A DNA stretch of 64,000 nt from Apiospora phragmitis (taxonomy: Eukaryota; Ascomycota; Sordariomycetes; Amphisphaeriales; Apiosporaceae): assembly GCA_038363925.1 (NCBI GenBank), contig JAQQWL010000005.1:682001-746000 (forward strand). Reading direction: 5' to 3'. The first letter of the stretch is position 1. Every line of letters begins with the position of its first letter. The notes under the pieces were generated by a model that was not told the origin of the DNA, did no database searches, and saw only the letters and a program-made list of their open reading frames with translations. The translations under genes and the position numbers were made by a program. Of the stretch, positions 1-10,431 are shown in pieces.

Positions 1-720
1 ACGAAGCACTAGCTAACGAACCCGCTCGCGAATTAAATAAGCGGCGACACCAACTGCTCGTCCCCCCCCTTATGCCTCTAGAATACCGACGAGGATCCCT
101 ACATTTTAGTCGTAATAATCGCGCTGGCGCAATAGGCCGGATATAGAAGGCGGAGACGGAAATACGGGCGGTTAGCACTAACACGAAAGAAAACAAGTAC
201 CACTAGCGAGACATATTTTCCGTATACACGGCGATAGTGTTTTAGGGCGCTCCCAGCTATATTCTATAATTTAAACTATACCGTACTTCACGTAATATAA
301 GGTTTATTATTAAACACTAAAAAGCTACGTTATTCCTAATACTAGGGCTGGCGGAGTACTTAGGACGGCTGCTAGGTAGTAGTCCTTTCGCGACACACCG
401 CACGTCCTACGCCGAAGCGTAAGCGTAATTCCGCGGACGATAGTTACATCTTCAAATAAACAAAACACGAACTTATAATTGGCCTGTAGTACCTTTATTC
501 TTAATCCTTTATTACTTTTGTCTCGTTATTATTCCGGTCCAGTGGACAAGGCTAGGTGGGACTTCAAGGCTAGTCCCGAATCCATTTAAAGTACAATAAA
601 ACGGATTTCGAACTTCCATTGGCTGATTTATACCTTTCGTAGAAATAGCTACAATACATTTCAGTTTTAATCTTTCAATCCAATAAGCCTGCTAAGGATA
701 CGAATATTTATCGAAGGAGA
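1..720. other. Degenerate stop-rich sequence, no gene
   Basis: No reading frame of useful length is open on either strand. TA-rich words alternate with short GC-richer stretches. This looks like old RIP-mutated repeat DNA, but I could not identify the ancestral element. Confidence 0.5.
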
Positions 721-1164
721 GGTTTAATTAGGGCGTTGGGACGTGGGCGCCAGTTCGTTCCTACTGAGACCCCAGGTATCCTGGGTGGACATCTTATAGG
801 TAACCGCTGTCTTTGGACCTGGGTTACGCCGATCTGCGGGCGCGTAGGCAGTCAAGCTTCTGCATGCGAGATGAGCCTTACTTCAGAGCCTCCGATCGTA
901 GTGCTGACCCGCTGTCAGCTATTTTAGTACTTGGAGGCGGGGTTACGGATACGTACTTTGGAACGGCTGTCCCAGGGTCTTTTAGTGTCCTAGGCACCGA
1001 GGATCATTGAGTCCCATCCATGCCCCCCTCTTGCCCCAATCGCGCTGGCCTCTTCGACCCTTCCAGACTCGGCCATTGTTGCGACAGCACGCCCACCCAC
1101 CCCGCGAGACACACAGTCTAGCGACGAAGACATTGTGGAAGCTGTGAGTAAATAGCCCTCGCAG

Positions 1165-2699
1165 TTGATACTGACCTCAAACGACAGCACCACCACGTCG
1201 CCGCCTTCCGAACTTGAGGATGCCGATACCGAGTATAGTCTGCCAAGCGAGCCCCGGCCCGAACCAGAAGTCGATCGGACACCTAGTATCCGGCTGCAGC
1301 AATCGGGGTTACGGCAGCAGAGCAAGAGAAACACTACGGCAGTAACAAAGTCCAAGAGGCAGAACCAGCTTCCAAACCCGACACGTATGGAGCAACAGAA
1401 TCCAGGAAGAAGAAGCAGTGTCCAAGCCCGACAGATTCAGCAGTAACAGAGTCCAAGAAGCAGAAACGGTTTCCAAGTCCGACAGATGTAGCAGCTCGGT
1501 TAACCAACGCGAATAGTATCCGACGATTTATAACACACGTTACGATATAGAGGACAGGTAGCGTGGCGCTTCCAGATTTTCGCATTACCGGGGACTGGGT
1601 TGAACGAGCGGCGAAACACTATATACTTGGCGATAGTTTGGACAATTCCTCCAAGCTTTACAAGTTTCTATCGTTTCTCGCAAAAGTCCAGGTCGCCTAG
1701 AGTATCGACGAAGGGGCTGCCGACATGATCGAAAAGGTCCTAAAAAGACTAGGAAAAGGGGTAGACCCCAAAACACGGAAGACGTTCCAGGACCAGCTGA
1801 AGTTCCCACGCAGCCTGGTAAGGGCTCTAGGAGAATATCGCAATCTGCTGTCTTTCCTTCCATTAGACGATGATGGCCCTGTGACTATGAAGGACTACTT
1901 GCAAATGGCAGGTGATACCACGACAGCGTTCCACGCCGCTCTCGGGAACGACCCGAAGATATTACGATCCTCGCTAGGGTGGGTTGTTCATTCGAAAGGT
2001 CGATCACTGAGAACGTGGAATTCCCTAAGATGATATGGGAAGGGATCGATGCGGAGGAGCTCAGTACGTTAACGAAAGATCGTCTGGTCCGGTTATTAGA
2101 CGTTCAGTACATACACAAGAATATTTTCGACCGTCCGAGTTGGGACAAACCAGACGGCTAGCCCGGAGCCTGGCCCGTCGACCCCGACGGCATTCTGGAT
2201 GGCGAGCAGTGTGTCGTCGGTCATGGTGATGCATGCCAGTGCATAGGAAGCTGCTTCGCCCGGCCGCCTTGTGTCGCTAGTTACGGACGTAAGGGCCTTG
2301 GCCTTCGTGCTGTTTTCTCCGGGCAAAGAGGAGTTGGCGTACAAGAAGAACCAGCGGATCGGACAGATCGTCGGACGTATCGTGGCCCCATGCACGTACG
2401 AAGATGGCTTTGCTCTCGATCTTGTACGGTCCGACATGGCGGGAGAGCCGACCGTCGGTCAGATTTACACTAGGACGGAGAGCAATGTCTTCCGGTTTGT
2501 AAACCACCGTTGATATGGTGAAGTCATATCCGGGAGATATCGCATGATTATTCTTGCGTCCCGAGATATTGACGACGGAGAAGAGCTTACCGCTGATTGG
2601 GGTAAGGGCTTTCTCGACGGGATACGGTGTCACTGCGAAGATTGTCAAGGACTACGAGTTGGCTGCCGTCAGACTTTCGCATGTCACGGCCAACAAAAA
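1165..2699 (+). pseudogene. SET-domain protein pseudogene
   Basis: This is a relic of a fungal SET-domain (lysine methyltransferase-type) protein. Around 2180-2260 lies a cysteine-rich, pre-SET-like stretch ending in RPPCVASYGRKGLGLRA. After a frame change near 2320 the SET core follows (GKEELAYKKNQ, then GQIVGRIV). At 2500-2520 comes FVNHR followed by TGA where the conserved NHxC cysteine belongs. RDIDDGEELTADWG and CHCEDC follow, matching the catalytic and post-SET cysteine segments. Another in-frame stop is at about 1698, and at least one more frame change lies between 2033 and 2160. The N-terminal part has a lysine-rich repeat. The start is uncertain. The SET assignment is strong; the upstream join to about 1165 is inference. 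Confidence 0.7.
1338..1489 (+). repeat. Three tandem copies of a 17-codon repeat
   Basis: Three imperfect copies of about 51 bases are arranged head to tail. Copy 3 encodes AVTESKKQKRFPSPTDV, and copies 1 and 2 are diverged versions of it. A one-base shift separates the frame of copy 1 from that of copies 2 and 3. The repeat is basic and could have been a nuclear-targeting or linker region of the downstream SET protein. Confidence 0.6.
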
Positions 2700-3864
2700 T
2701 AGTACTACTTGGATAAAGTTGTTCATGAACGACATGCGAATTCCAGCTTCTTAAAATTCGTGCACCAACATGGATAGTACATCAAGCTCAGCGAGAAACA
2801 AGCAGATATTTCGCATGTTCGTCGACGACGACTCCCGGAGTCTTCGTCACCATCAATGTCAGAACATCCTCCATGTACCAACCAGCAATCGATGATGGCA
2901 TCCTCATCACTGTAGACTTGGTGGTCTTCTCCCAAACGCAAAGCCCTGGGGCTGGAGAGTTCATCCGTACTCGACATTGCGTACGAGAATGCTTCATCAG
3001 TCTCTGATGCTAACGGAAGATCAGCCAAACCCCCGTACCGAGACCGTGGTGAAGGGAGCCAAAGGAGGCGGCTCTCTTATCCGCCAGACGCAGAACAACT
3101 AGATGATTCGATCCACGTGGTCCAAGCATCGCCGGTAAGCCATGCGGTATTGGGCTCATCGTCGTATAACCTCATCGTCGTATAACAGAAAGTTGCGGCA
3201 TGGCCAGTGCTTGGGTTGGTGGACTGCTTGGGACCGCTGCTTGGTGTTGTACCTATCACACCTTCCGTGCCTCCTACTTGGACCATGGCCCTGTTTCCAG
3301 CGAACGTGGTCATACATCGTCAGGGAAACCAGACGAACCCATGTGGAACCTTACGATGAGCAGGCCGCGCCAGGGGCTAGGCGCACGCCAGATGGCACGG
3401 GTCAATTAATGAGCACGGGTGCGGGCGTTGGCCAGGTCGCGCTCCAGGGACGAATGGCCGAGTATCCTCGGTGGAGATAACGCAGAGCCGGCGCGATCTA
3501 CTGTATGGGCTCTTTGCTCGCGCATCGAACAGCAGGCGGCTGGGCGGCAGTGGTATGACCTGGCACTGAAGGCGCGGGGTAGTGGACGGGCCTGATGATT
3601 AATGACTGGTAGCTATATCGTCACGGTGGCATCAGGGCCACATACAGGCTATACATACATAGGTTGCTGAAGCGCCCAAGAGTTCCCCAGCAGGATAACC
3701 TAGTCTAAGCCTTAGACACGACACTAGCGACAATCAGTATGAGCACTGGCACCTCTGAAGATCGGATGTCGATAAACACCACCTAGCAGAACCAACGCAG
3801 CTAATTCTATAGACTGGTAAGAAATTCTAAGCACACTGTACTATGAAACAAATACACTGGATGG
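2700..3864. other. No supported gene
   Basis: Short ORFs occur on both strands, but none carries a motif I recognise or a convincing start. The part up to about 3550 has normal GC content and may hold further debris of the SET-gene neighbourhood. Beyond that the sequence is stop-rich. Confidence 0.4.
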
Positions 3865-4299
3865 CTATCGGGATGCTGGGCACTGGGTATTGCACCGAGC
3901 GTTCTTTACAGGCTGTGGAGGCCCTACGTCCACAATTATCATCCCCTCGGTAGAAATCAGACTGTTTGACACACTAAGTGCAGACTCGTTGCCCCGAAAA
4001 CTACAGTCGATTGTAGGCCATCCGAACCACGACAATTGAGAAGCGCTGAAGTTCACATCACCTGCGAAGATCTGAGCGTTAGGCTAGAGATGGACTTTGG
4101 GGGTAAGCTGACCGATGTCGACCCAGTCATGTCCGAATGGCACCGAGAAGTTTATACTAAGACCGTTTGCGCCAGTCCCAGTAACTAGCACTGATGAAGC
4201 GAATCGGCAAATGTTCTCATTGATCGCATGTGGTTCTTGAGATGCACAACGCATCAGCGAGGGGAGACCTGTTAAAAGGGTTAGAAGTGACAGATTCAT
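3865..4299 (-). pseudogene. Small secreted-protein pseudogene, copy A
   Basis: One frame of 145 codons runs from an ATG at 4299 to a stop at 3865 and is broken by a single TAG at 4084-4086. The first 20 or so residues (MNLSLLTLLTGLPSLM) look like a signal peptide. The mature part has ICRFASSVL, then FGHDWVDIGQ, then DCSFRGN, and ends with VGPPQPVKNARC and a short Cys tail. The stop lies where CAG would fit (CTC TAG CCT), a CpA to TpA change as made by RIP. The same protein family occurs inverted at 6791-7167. I do not recognise the family. The small size, signal peptide and cysteines suggest an effector-like or other secreted protein; this is inference. Confidence 0.6.
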
Positions 4300-6790
4300 A
4301 GCAAAAGGGATATGTATTAGAGGACGCGTGTGGACATACCAGAGGACTCACATTTTAGCTCTTGCGATAACCCGAGAATATATAGCAATTGCCCTCGTAC
4401 CATAGCATCGCTAGGGAACTTCGACGAGATCGAAATAGAACCATTCGGATATAATTAGATCAGGGTGTGGTCATCTTTATAGGCGGTACCACGTTTAACT
4501 ATTTATAGAATATTCAATACTGTACAATAGCTACATACCACTGCTAAGCCCTGTACTCCAGCCGACTTGGAGCCAACAGTGGATCGGTGGATTGTAGTAC
4601 ACCCTGTACAAAAAAGCAGCTTTGAGCTGGCTGTCTTGAGTCATTCTACGTTTCATAGACACATCTACTTCAACCTTTTCATTAATAAAATCCACCATTT
4701 CGCGCCATTCCATGTCAGGCTCTTTCGCAAGCTGATAGTTAAGGGCCATCTCTATTATAGGTTTTATTTTGGGGTCGGGACCAGGACGGTTCGCCGGTAT
4801 CGTACGTTGCGTCGATCCGGCTCGGCGGACTGCGCGGAGGCTGCAGGGGATAGTATTGCTATGCCGTTATTCGTCAACCTCGAGTAATCATGGAAAGCAT
4901 TTGGTAATGTAGAGACTTCGACAGTCGGGGGGCTATGTTGATCGTCTTATTCGGGGGCTTGTCGGAAACGAAATGTGAAGGGTCGCAGGTTGGAATGGCG
5001 GGATAAGAGGGCCGCAGTTAGGCCATGAATCGAAGTCAGTGCCTGTAGAGCGACAGTTTCCTCTCTGTTAGTGGCTGCAAGCCTGGCTTTTAGCGGGTAG
5101 TTCACTAGACCACGGGGCCCTATCTATTAAAGTAAGCAATAAAGTGCCTAAACATGGACAGTGCTTCCCACTACTTGGGTTGTTTTGTCGGTCAAACTCT
5201 GTTCTAACGACGTGCTTTATACATATTGAACCGCGTAAGATTGAAGGGAGATTCTTATTTAGCTCAATACTAGTCAGTAGCTAAAATAACTGTTCGACTC
5301 AATTTCCACGCCCTGTATCCGCCCCTTCGCAGTCGATCGCAGCACCTACCACGCTATGATGCTGATTGGGCGGCGACGCTCACAAAGTCGCGCGGGGTCG
5401 CCCGTCGCAGCAATGTCAGCCGCACCAGTCTGGCGCCTACACCGTCTGACCATCTCAAACGACTCAATACACCCAACAGGCTTCGCTATCATAATAAAGC
5501 CGCCAGGAAGACCGAAAGAATCAATAATTATACCTAACATTCTGGTCTAGACCGACGTGGTACCAACATGAGCCCGATGGATTCGACCAGCAATCCTAGT
5601 CCGCCTCTGAGGATCCTCCTCGCTCGGTATGTCTCCGGCGTTCGTATGCGATACACTGTCTAACAACCCAAGATGGCGGCGGGATCCGTGGGAAGTCCAG
5701 CCTTAAGGTATGTACCACCCAAGCGTGTCATAATTGATTGTTCTGTATAGAAGTTTTTTTCAGTCACGGAATCTATCGACTCCTGCTCGGCCTTTATGCG
5801 AACTCCCGCCAGTACATCAGCTGGAAAGCTTGCGTCAGCAAAACATCCGAATATCGCCCAACGTAACAGTTGAATGGCATCTCGTTTACCAAATTATACG
5901 AACAACTTAGATAAGAAACCCCCTAACAGGAATAATCCCCTCCCAATAGATTGTACGTACTGTACATACTGCATGACCCTATTATTTGAGACTTCCTTCC
6001 TTTCAATCCAGCCTAGTTTGTTATGTAGTTCATGCGCTGTCAAATAACCGACAGTCCAGACGCCAGTGCGGACTGTCTTCGCGAACTCCTACTAACAGTC
6101 TTTCTACACATTCGATCCTCGTTAATTTAGTATCGACTCAGTAAGTCGTCTGTCTTCACCTTGTGGTGCACGTCGAGGAACTGCTGCCAGTCTAGCTTAC
6201 ATGTATGCCATATATGCTAGCCTCCGGGCGTCTCTGTCATAAGGATACTCACCGAAACTTCAACAGTGGGCCTCAATAGAGCGAGAGATATGTATAGGAG
6301 CTTCATCAACCGAAGCGCCAAGCTCATCTGGTGCCCTTGTCAAGATCCACTTTCCCTGTTCTTTGGTAAACCTCATCCATAAGGTGAGCCCACTCGCTTA
6401 GTGACGTGGGTTGCTTCGAGGCATTGTCATAGATACGATCGTAGCGAGGTTGTGTGGTTATATAGGATACAGTATATTCGATGTGTTACATGTATATATA
6501 TCGACCAGGTGGCGGAGCTTGCAGCCACTGCGGGCCCATCTCGCCGTTTATAAATAGATGAGCGTCGTTGTCTCTACTAGAGATAGATCACCTAAGAATA
6601 GACATCATACTCGATTATTGTCAATGAACATGTCTATTTTTATCACGGCGAATCTTCCACCTGCGCATCTGTGTGGCAAACACACAAATATATGGACCTT
6701 GACAAGCATCGAAACACAAGCACTTCTGCCGGCACAGCCTACAACCTGTACTATACTAACTACCATGAGACACACTCCTGATAGGCCTCC
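4300..6790. other. Spacer between the inverted secreted-protein relics, no supported gene
   Basis: No gene is supported in this 2.5 kb. A minus-strand frame at 4531-4749 contains EPDMEWREMVDFINEK, which looks like real protein but is too short to assign. Overlapping ORFs of 64 codons on both strands at 5346-5550 give no family. Much of 5600-6550 is AT-leaning and stop-rich. Confidence 0.4.
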
Positions 6791-7167
6791 GCACGCTGGC
6801 ATTTGCACGCCACCAGAGCCATTTGCGGTCGATGAGACGATCTGTCGATTCGCTTCATCCGTCCTGATTGCTGCAACAGGACGGGCGGCCTGAAACCCGA
6901 CTTCGCGGTGTCATTTGGACAAGTCTGGGTTGATATCGGTCAGTTTCCCCATGACCTCATATGGTACGATGCTAAGATGGCTTTGTAGATCATGTGGATT
7001 TCAGTATTTGGTGGCCTACAGTCGACTGCAGTTTCCAGGGCAACGGGTCCACACTGACTGTGGCCGATAGTATGGTTTCCAACGATGGAATGATAACTCT
7101 GAACGTGGGACCTCCGCAGCCTTTGAAGAAGGCTCGGTGTAAGACTTTGTGCCCGATGGCTCGATAG
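6791..7167 (+). pseudogene. Small secreted-protein pseudogene, copy B
   Basis: This is a diverged paralogue of the relic at 3865-4299, in opposite orientation. Shared segments, in order, are ETICRFASSVL, WVDIGQF, WPTVDCSFQGN and VGPPQPLKKARC, ending in a cysteine tail and TAG at 7165-7167. The pieces lie in different frames and are separated by stops (for example after TGRAA near 6891 and near 6988), so it cannot be translated whole. The signal-peptide end is not convincingly preserved. The two copies diverge too much to be a recent inverted duplication. Confidence 0.55.
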
Positions 7168-7310
7168 TCACCCACTGTCTTCGTTCCGGCTCACGGGTTG
7201 CGACGAATGGAATTTTACCCCTCTGTAGGCAGAAGATACAATGCTAATGGTAAGGTGGCTTGAGAGCATACTTCTACCACATACAAGTACTCCATCTCCA
7301 CGATGTCGTC

Positions 7311-7667
7311 CTATCCATTCAGTTGTTCCTCCCAACAGTCAACCAACTTCTCTAACCGCTTGAGAAGTTCCTCAAATCGGATCAGGTTTGGATCCAAGTA
7401 GAAGGTTGACACGCTAGATGCGTCATCTCTCTCCTTGTGTGTATCGATAGTCGCCGTATCTGGCCCTGTCTGGTCTTCCGGCTGTAAAGAGCCGTGAAGA
7501 TCATGAGCATTTGATGAAGAAGCAGTGATCTCCATGCTGTTATTCTCCCTATTCCATCGTGCGATTGGTGAAAGGCCGTCGGAATCATGCATGTTGACGC
7601 GGTTACAATACTGTAAACTGTGGTCATTCAGTATGAGCTCCTGTTGGCCGTACGGCCTGCATCGCAC
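7311..7667 (-). CDS. Hypothetical acidic ORF
   Basis: An open frame of 118 codons encodes a polar, acidic product with a Glu/Leu-rich end (RFEELLKRLEKLVDCWEEQL) that could form a short helix. No domain is recognised and there are no introns or neighbours to support it. It could be the last exon of a decayed gene, because the frame upstream closes quickly. Confidence 0.25.
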   Translation of the reverse strand: MRCRPYGQQELILNDHSLQYCNRVNMHDSDGLSPIARWNRENNSMEITASSSNAHDLHGSLQPEDQTGPDTATIDTHKERDDASSVSTFYLDPNLIRFEELLKRLEKLVDCWEEQLNG

Positions 7668-7787
7668 TATATGCTATATATACAATCAGTTTCTAGGCTT
7701 GGGTTTCCACGGGTTGCTTTCCGTCAGCCAGTTGCGATGGGTTGTGTACGTAGTTTTGATGAGCCTAGAGTAGCGCGCTTCTCTGGC

Positions 7788-8173
7788 GAAGTACCTGGTA
7801 GCACTAAGCCTGTTCCTGTTGGCAATGTTTCTGTCAGCACCTAACCTTAGCCGCCCTGGAGAGCCGCATTGTTGGCGTTGCCACAGAACCGATCACGCTT
7901 TTGCTCACCACTCCAACTGCTCATGGCATTCGCTCCACTGCGGACTGCCTTGTGTCTATGTACGTTAGGTCCACCTGGGTCTTGGTACAGACAGGTACTT
8001 CATGAGATAAGCGCAGTACTTCAGATTCATCGAAGATACTGTACCCCGTATGTACCGAAATAAGCAGCGGTTAGTGGGCGGCGCCTGCCTAATCAATGGC
8101 GCCTGCCTGGCTCAGTAGGTACCCTCGATAGTCCTAACGTGCTGCGCTGACCTTATGAAGTACCTGTCAGCGC
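7788..8173. repeat. Cluster of short terminal-repeat-like motifs
   Basis: Three partial copies of the motif AAGTACCTGTCAGCGC lie here, just outside the longer terminal repeat at 8217. They are at about 7788 (plus, degenerate), about 7991 (minus) and 8158-8173 (plus). They may be remains of earlier insertions of the same element family. Confidence 0.45.
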
Positions 8174-8216
8174 AGTACTGTTTGTACTAGGTTAAGAAAT
8201 ACCGCGCTTCCCTTGT

Positions 8217-8304
8217 AAAGTACCTGTCAGCGCCAAGGTAGAATCCATTTCAGTAAAAAGCTTGACCATCAAAAGCGGAAACGAACATGTCGAACTCGAC
8301 AGTA
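8217..8304 (+). repeat. Left terminal inverted repeat
   Basis: The terminal 20 bases match the inverted copy ending at 13829. Patchy similarity continues inward to the GCGGAAAC and TCGAC blocks at about 8275-8302. Confidence 0.6.
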
Positions 8305-8553
8305 CACATGAGCCATCGAAGAGCTTACAGTACGTACTCGAGTTTCGCATGTACAGATGTACGTGCATTTTTTGCTTACTGTGATGGATAAGACTACGGT
8401 GCCGTCCATGTTGTCAAAAGAGGGCGTGGGTTGCGCCGGCGACTGTTTTGCTGCCCATGGATGCGAAGCGAGAACATCCACCTGCATTGGCTTGCTTTCC
8501 CCAACCATTGATAACCCAGTCCTTGGGCTTGCGAGTCACCATCGTTCCTAAAG

Positions 8554-9773
8554 ATGGTGTTTCGTACTAAGAAGGTTGTCGCCAAAATCACCCCAATACC
8601 GGACTTTATACCACGTGTAAGTAGGTTGACTTAGATACAACGGGTAATCGCGAATCTGATAAAGTAGAAACTCGCTGTCGACATACTGCACGCACATCAA
8701 GAGGTACCTTCTCCAAAGCATTAGCGGGACGACCGTGTTTCTTTCTCACAACGTATAACCAATCCTAGGTGATCGAAGTGAACCCCCTCGTGACAAGCTA
8801 CCAACCCACCAAGTCGCCGCGAGACGCTCCTTTTGAAGAATACTACTTGGCCTGGTATGAGATCACTCAACGAATTCAGTACATTCCGGGTCTTGGAAAC
8901 CTAGGCTCCGGCACGATCACCTTCAAGGGGTGCTTCCACGATCTGCCATGGGGCCTGCAAACACACATTTACGTTGGTAGTCCGGCGAACATAGATCTGC
9001 GCAACACGTATCGTATTGCGGGAAACCAGCCCGGGGTCGAACCGCCCGAACCACAAGAGATGGGACTGGCAGCCTTGGGTGCCCCGAGAGATGGTCTATA
9101 CCTGCGCGAGGATATCGAAATACGATGCAGCTTCGTCATGGTCAGCTTCGTCCAAGCCCAGCTCCAAAAGGCAACCACGGAAATGGTCAATCGCATTATC
9201 AAAAAGGCGGAACTGCTCGACGCCGGCGTTTTGTCGGCTATGATCCATGATGGCAAGCTCCGCACTGTCAATCCCAACGACAGGAGCCACGCCAGGGCTG
9301 CCGATGATTCGTCTCCGCTTCCATCGCCCGGCAGCCCTTACCAATGTCCGGCCTCAGTGCGATTGTCGCGGCAGTACAGTGGACAGATAACCGCCACCCC
9401 GTGGAGTTATAGCCACGACAGGGGCCAAATCCACCGTCGCCATTCCGAACCCTCTTACCCGATGGAACTGCCAGGCGATTTTTCGCCGATCCCGTCAGTC
9501 TTACAGCCAACTCAAACCTTCCTATCCGGCGACTCCTTCACCCTGTCGCCCGATCCCAACAGCGGGTGGCACTGGTCGCAGAGTCCTAGCCTGCAACGGT
9601 CGCAGCCGGCTCAGGTTCCCCCGGAACAGCTCGGACGGCACTACTACAGGTCGTGGAGAACTGGCCGATTACCTCCGCTCCTGAGACGCGCGACGAGCAC
9701 GAATCCGGGCCGCTGTATGTCGAACACCTCAACCACGACCCATACAACGCCAAATAATATAGTTTGTTTTTAA
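8554..9773 (+). CDS. DUF7053 domain protein
   Basis: This is a fungal protein of the DUF7053 family; its biochemical role is unknown. Three exons fit: 8554-8616, 8668-8703 and 8769-9773, with introns of 51 and 65 bases, all GT-AG and in phase. They give about 367 residues. The first exons supply the family-like N-terminus (KITPIPDFIPR, then KLAVDILHAHQE). The long exon gives IEVNPLVTSYQP, WYEITQRIQYIPGLG, FHDLPWGLQTHIY, YRIAGNQPG, GLYLREDIEIRC and IKKAELLDAGVL. The C-terminal 150 residues are Ser/Pro-rich and low complexity, with LPGD. A second frame near the end (9640-9753) is also open, so the true C-terminus is less certain. Composition is normal and there are no internal stops. It sits 340 bases inside the left terminal repeat, between decayed sequences, so it may be a recent arrival or a transposon passenger. 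The family call is from memory of its motifs. Confidence 0.8.
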
Positions 9774-9879
9774 TTGATAGAAATAGGGCTCCCTACAGGA
9801 GAACTAGAGGTTTGCTTTCATACCTTCTCTAGTCCTAACTATAGTAGCGAGCACGTAAAAAAGAATAGTACTCTAGGTA

Positions 9880-10079
9880 TTAGACACTTGGTTCAGAGGG
9901 AAATTCAGGTACAACCGCTTGTTGCCTATCAGACCCACATATAAGGGTGTCCACGAATCTCCGAATTGTCCGCTCGTTCTCCCGCAAGTAGTTGTATGTA
10001 TGGGCCGATATCTTGCTCGTTTGTTCCCAATCAGATAACGCAACATCGACCAATCCGCGCTCAACGTTGAATCTGTGGT
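9880..10079 (-). CDS. Unassigned reading-frame fragment
   Basis: A minus-strand frame without an ATG is open for about 66 codons (segments NVERGLVDVALSDWEQ and LRENERTIRRFVDTLICG) and ends at 9880-9882. The residue pattern is protein-like, and possible splice acceptors lie just upstream (CCACAG near 10078). It may be the final exon of a decayed gene. No family is recognised. Confidence 0.3.
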
Positions 10080-10431
10080 ACTGTCAGCCAGCGAAGACCC
10101 TTAGCCAAACTGAATCAGCCGATTGATGGGTCTGTGGGGAAAACGCAAACTGGATTCAATTGACATGGCCTCCAACACCCCCAGCTGAAATCGCCATTCA
10201 CTTGCGACGCCGGCTCTCCCACTCCAAGCTCACCATCGCCAACGACGCCGACGAACATCATAATTGACTTGCGACACGCAGCTCACTCACTTCGGCTTTA
10301 CCTCCGCCAACACCTGTACCAATACCACAAGTGGTTTGCGACGCCACCCTGCTACCCACTCGCGAATTTGCACCCCCGCACACCTACCACGTCATACGTT
10401 GCAACCAACTTTACGAGAGCATGCTCCATCA

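Noticed and set aside
4531..4749. Minus ORF considered as a transposase N-terminus
   Set aside because: The segment EPDMEWREMVDFINEK looks protein-like, but no catalytic region or terminal repeats accompany it.
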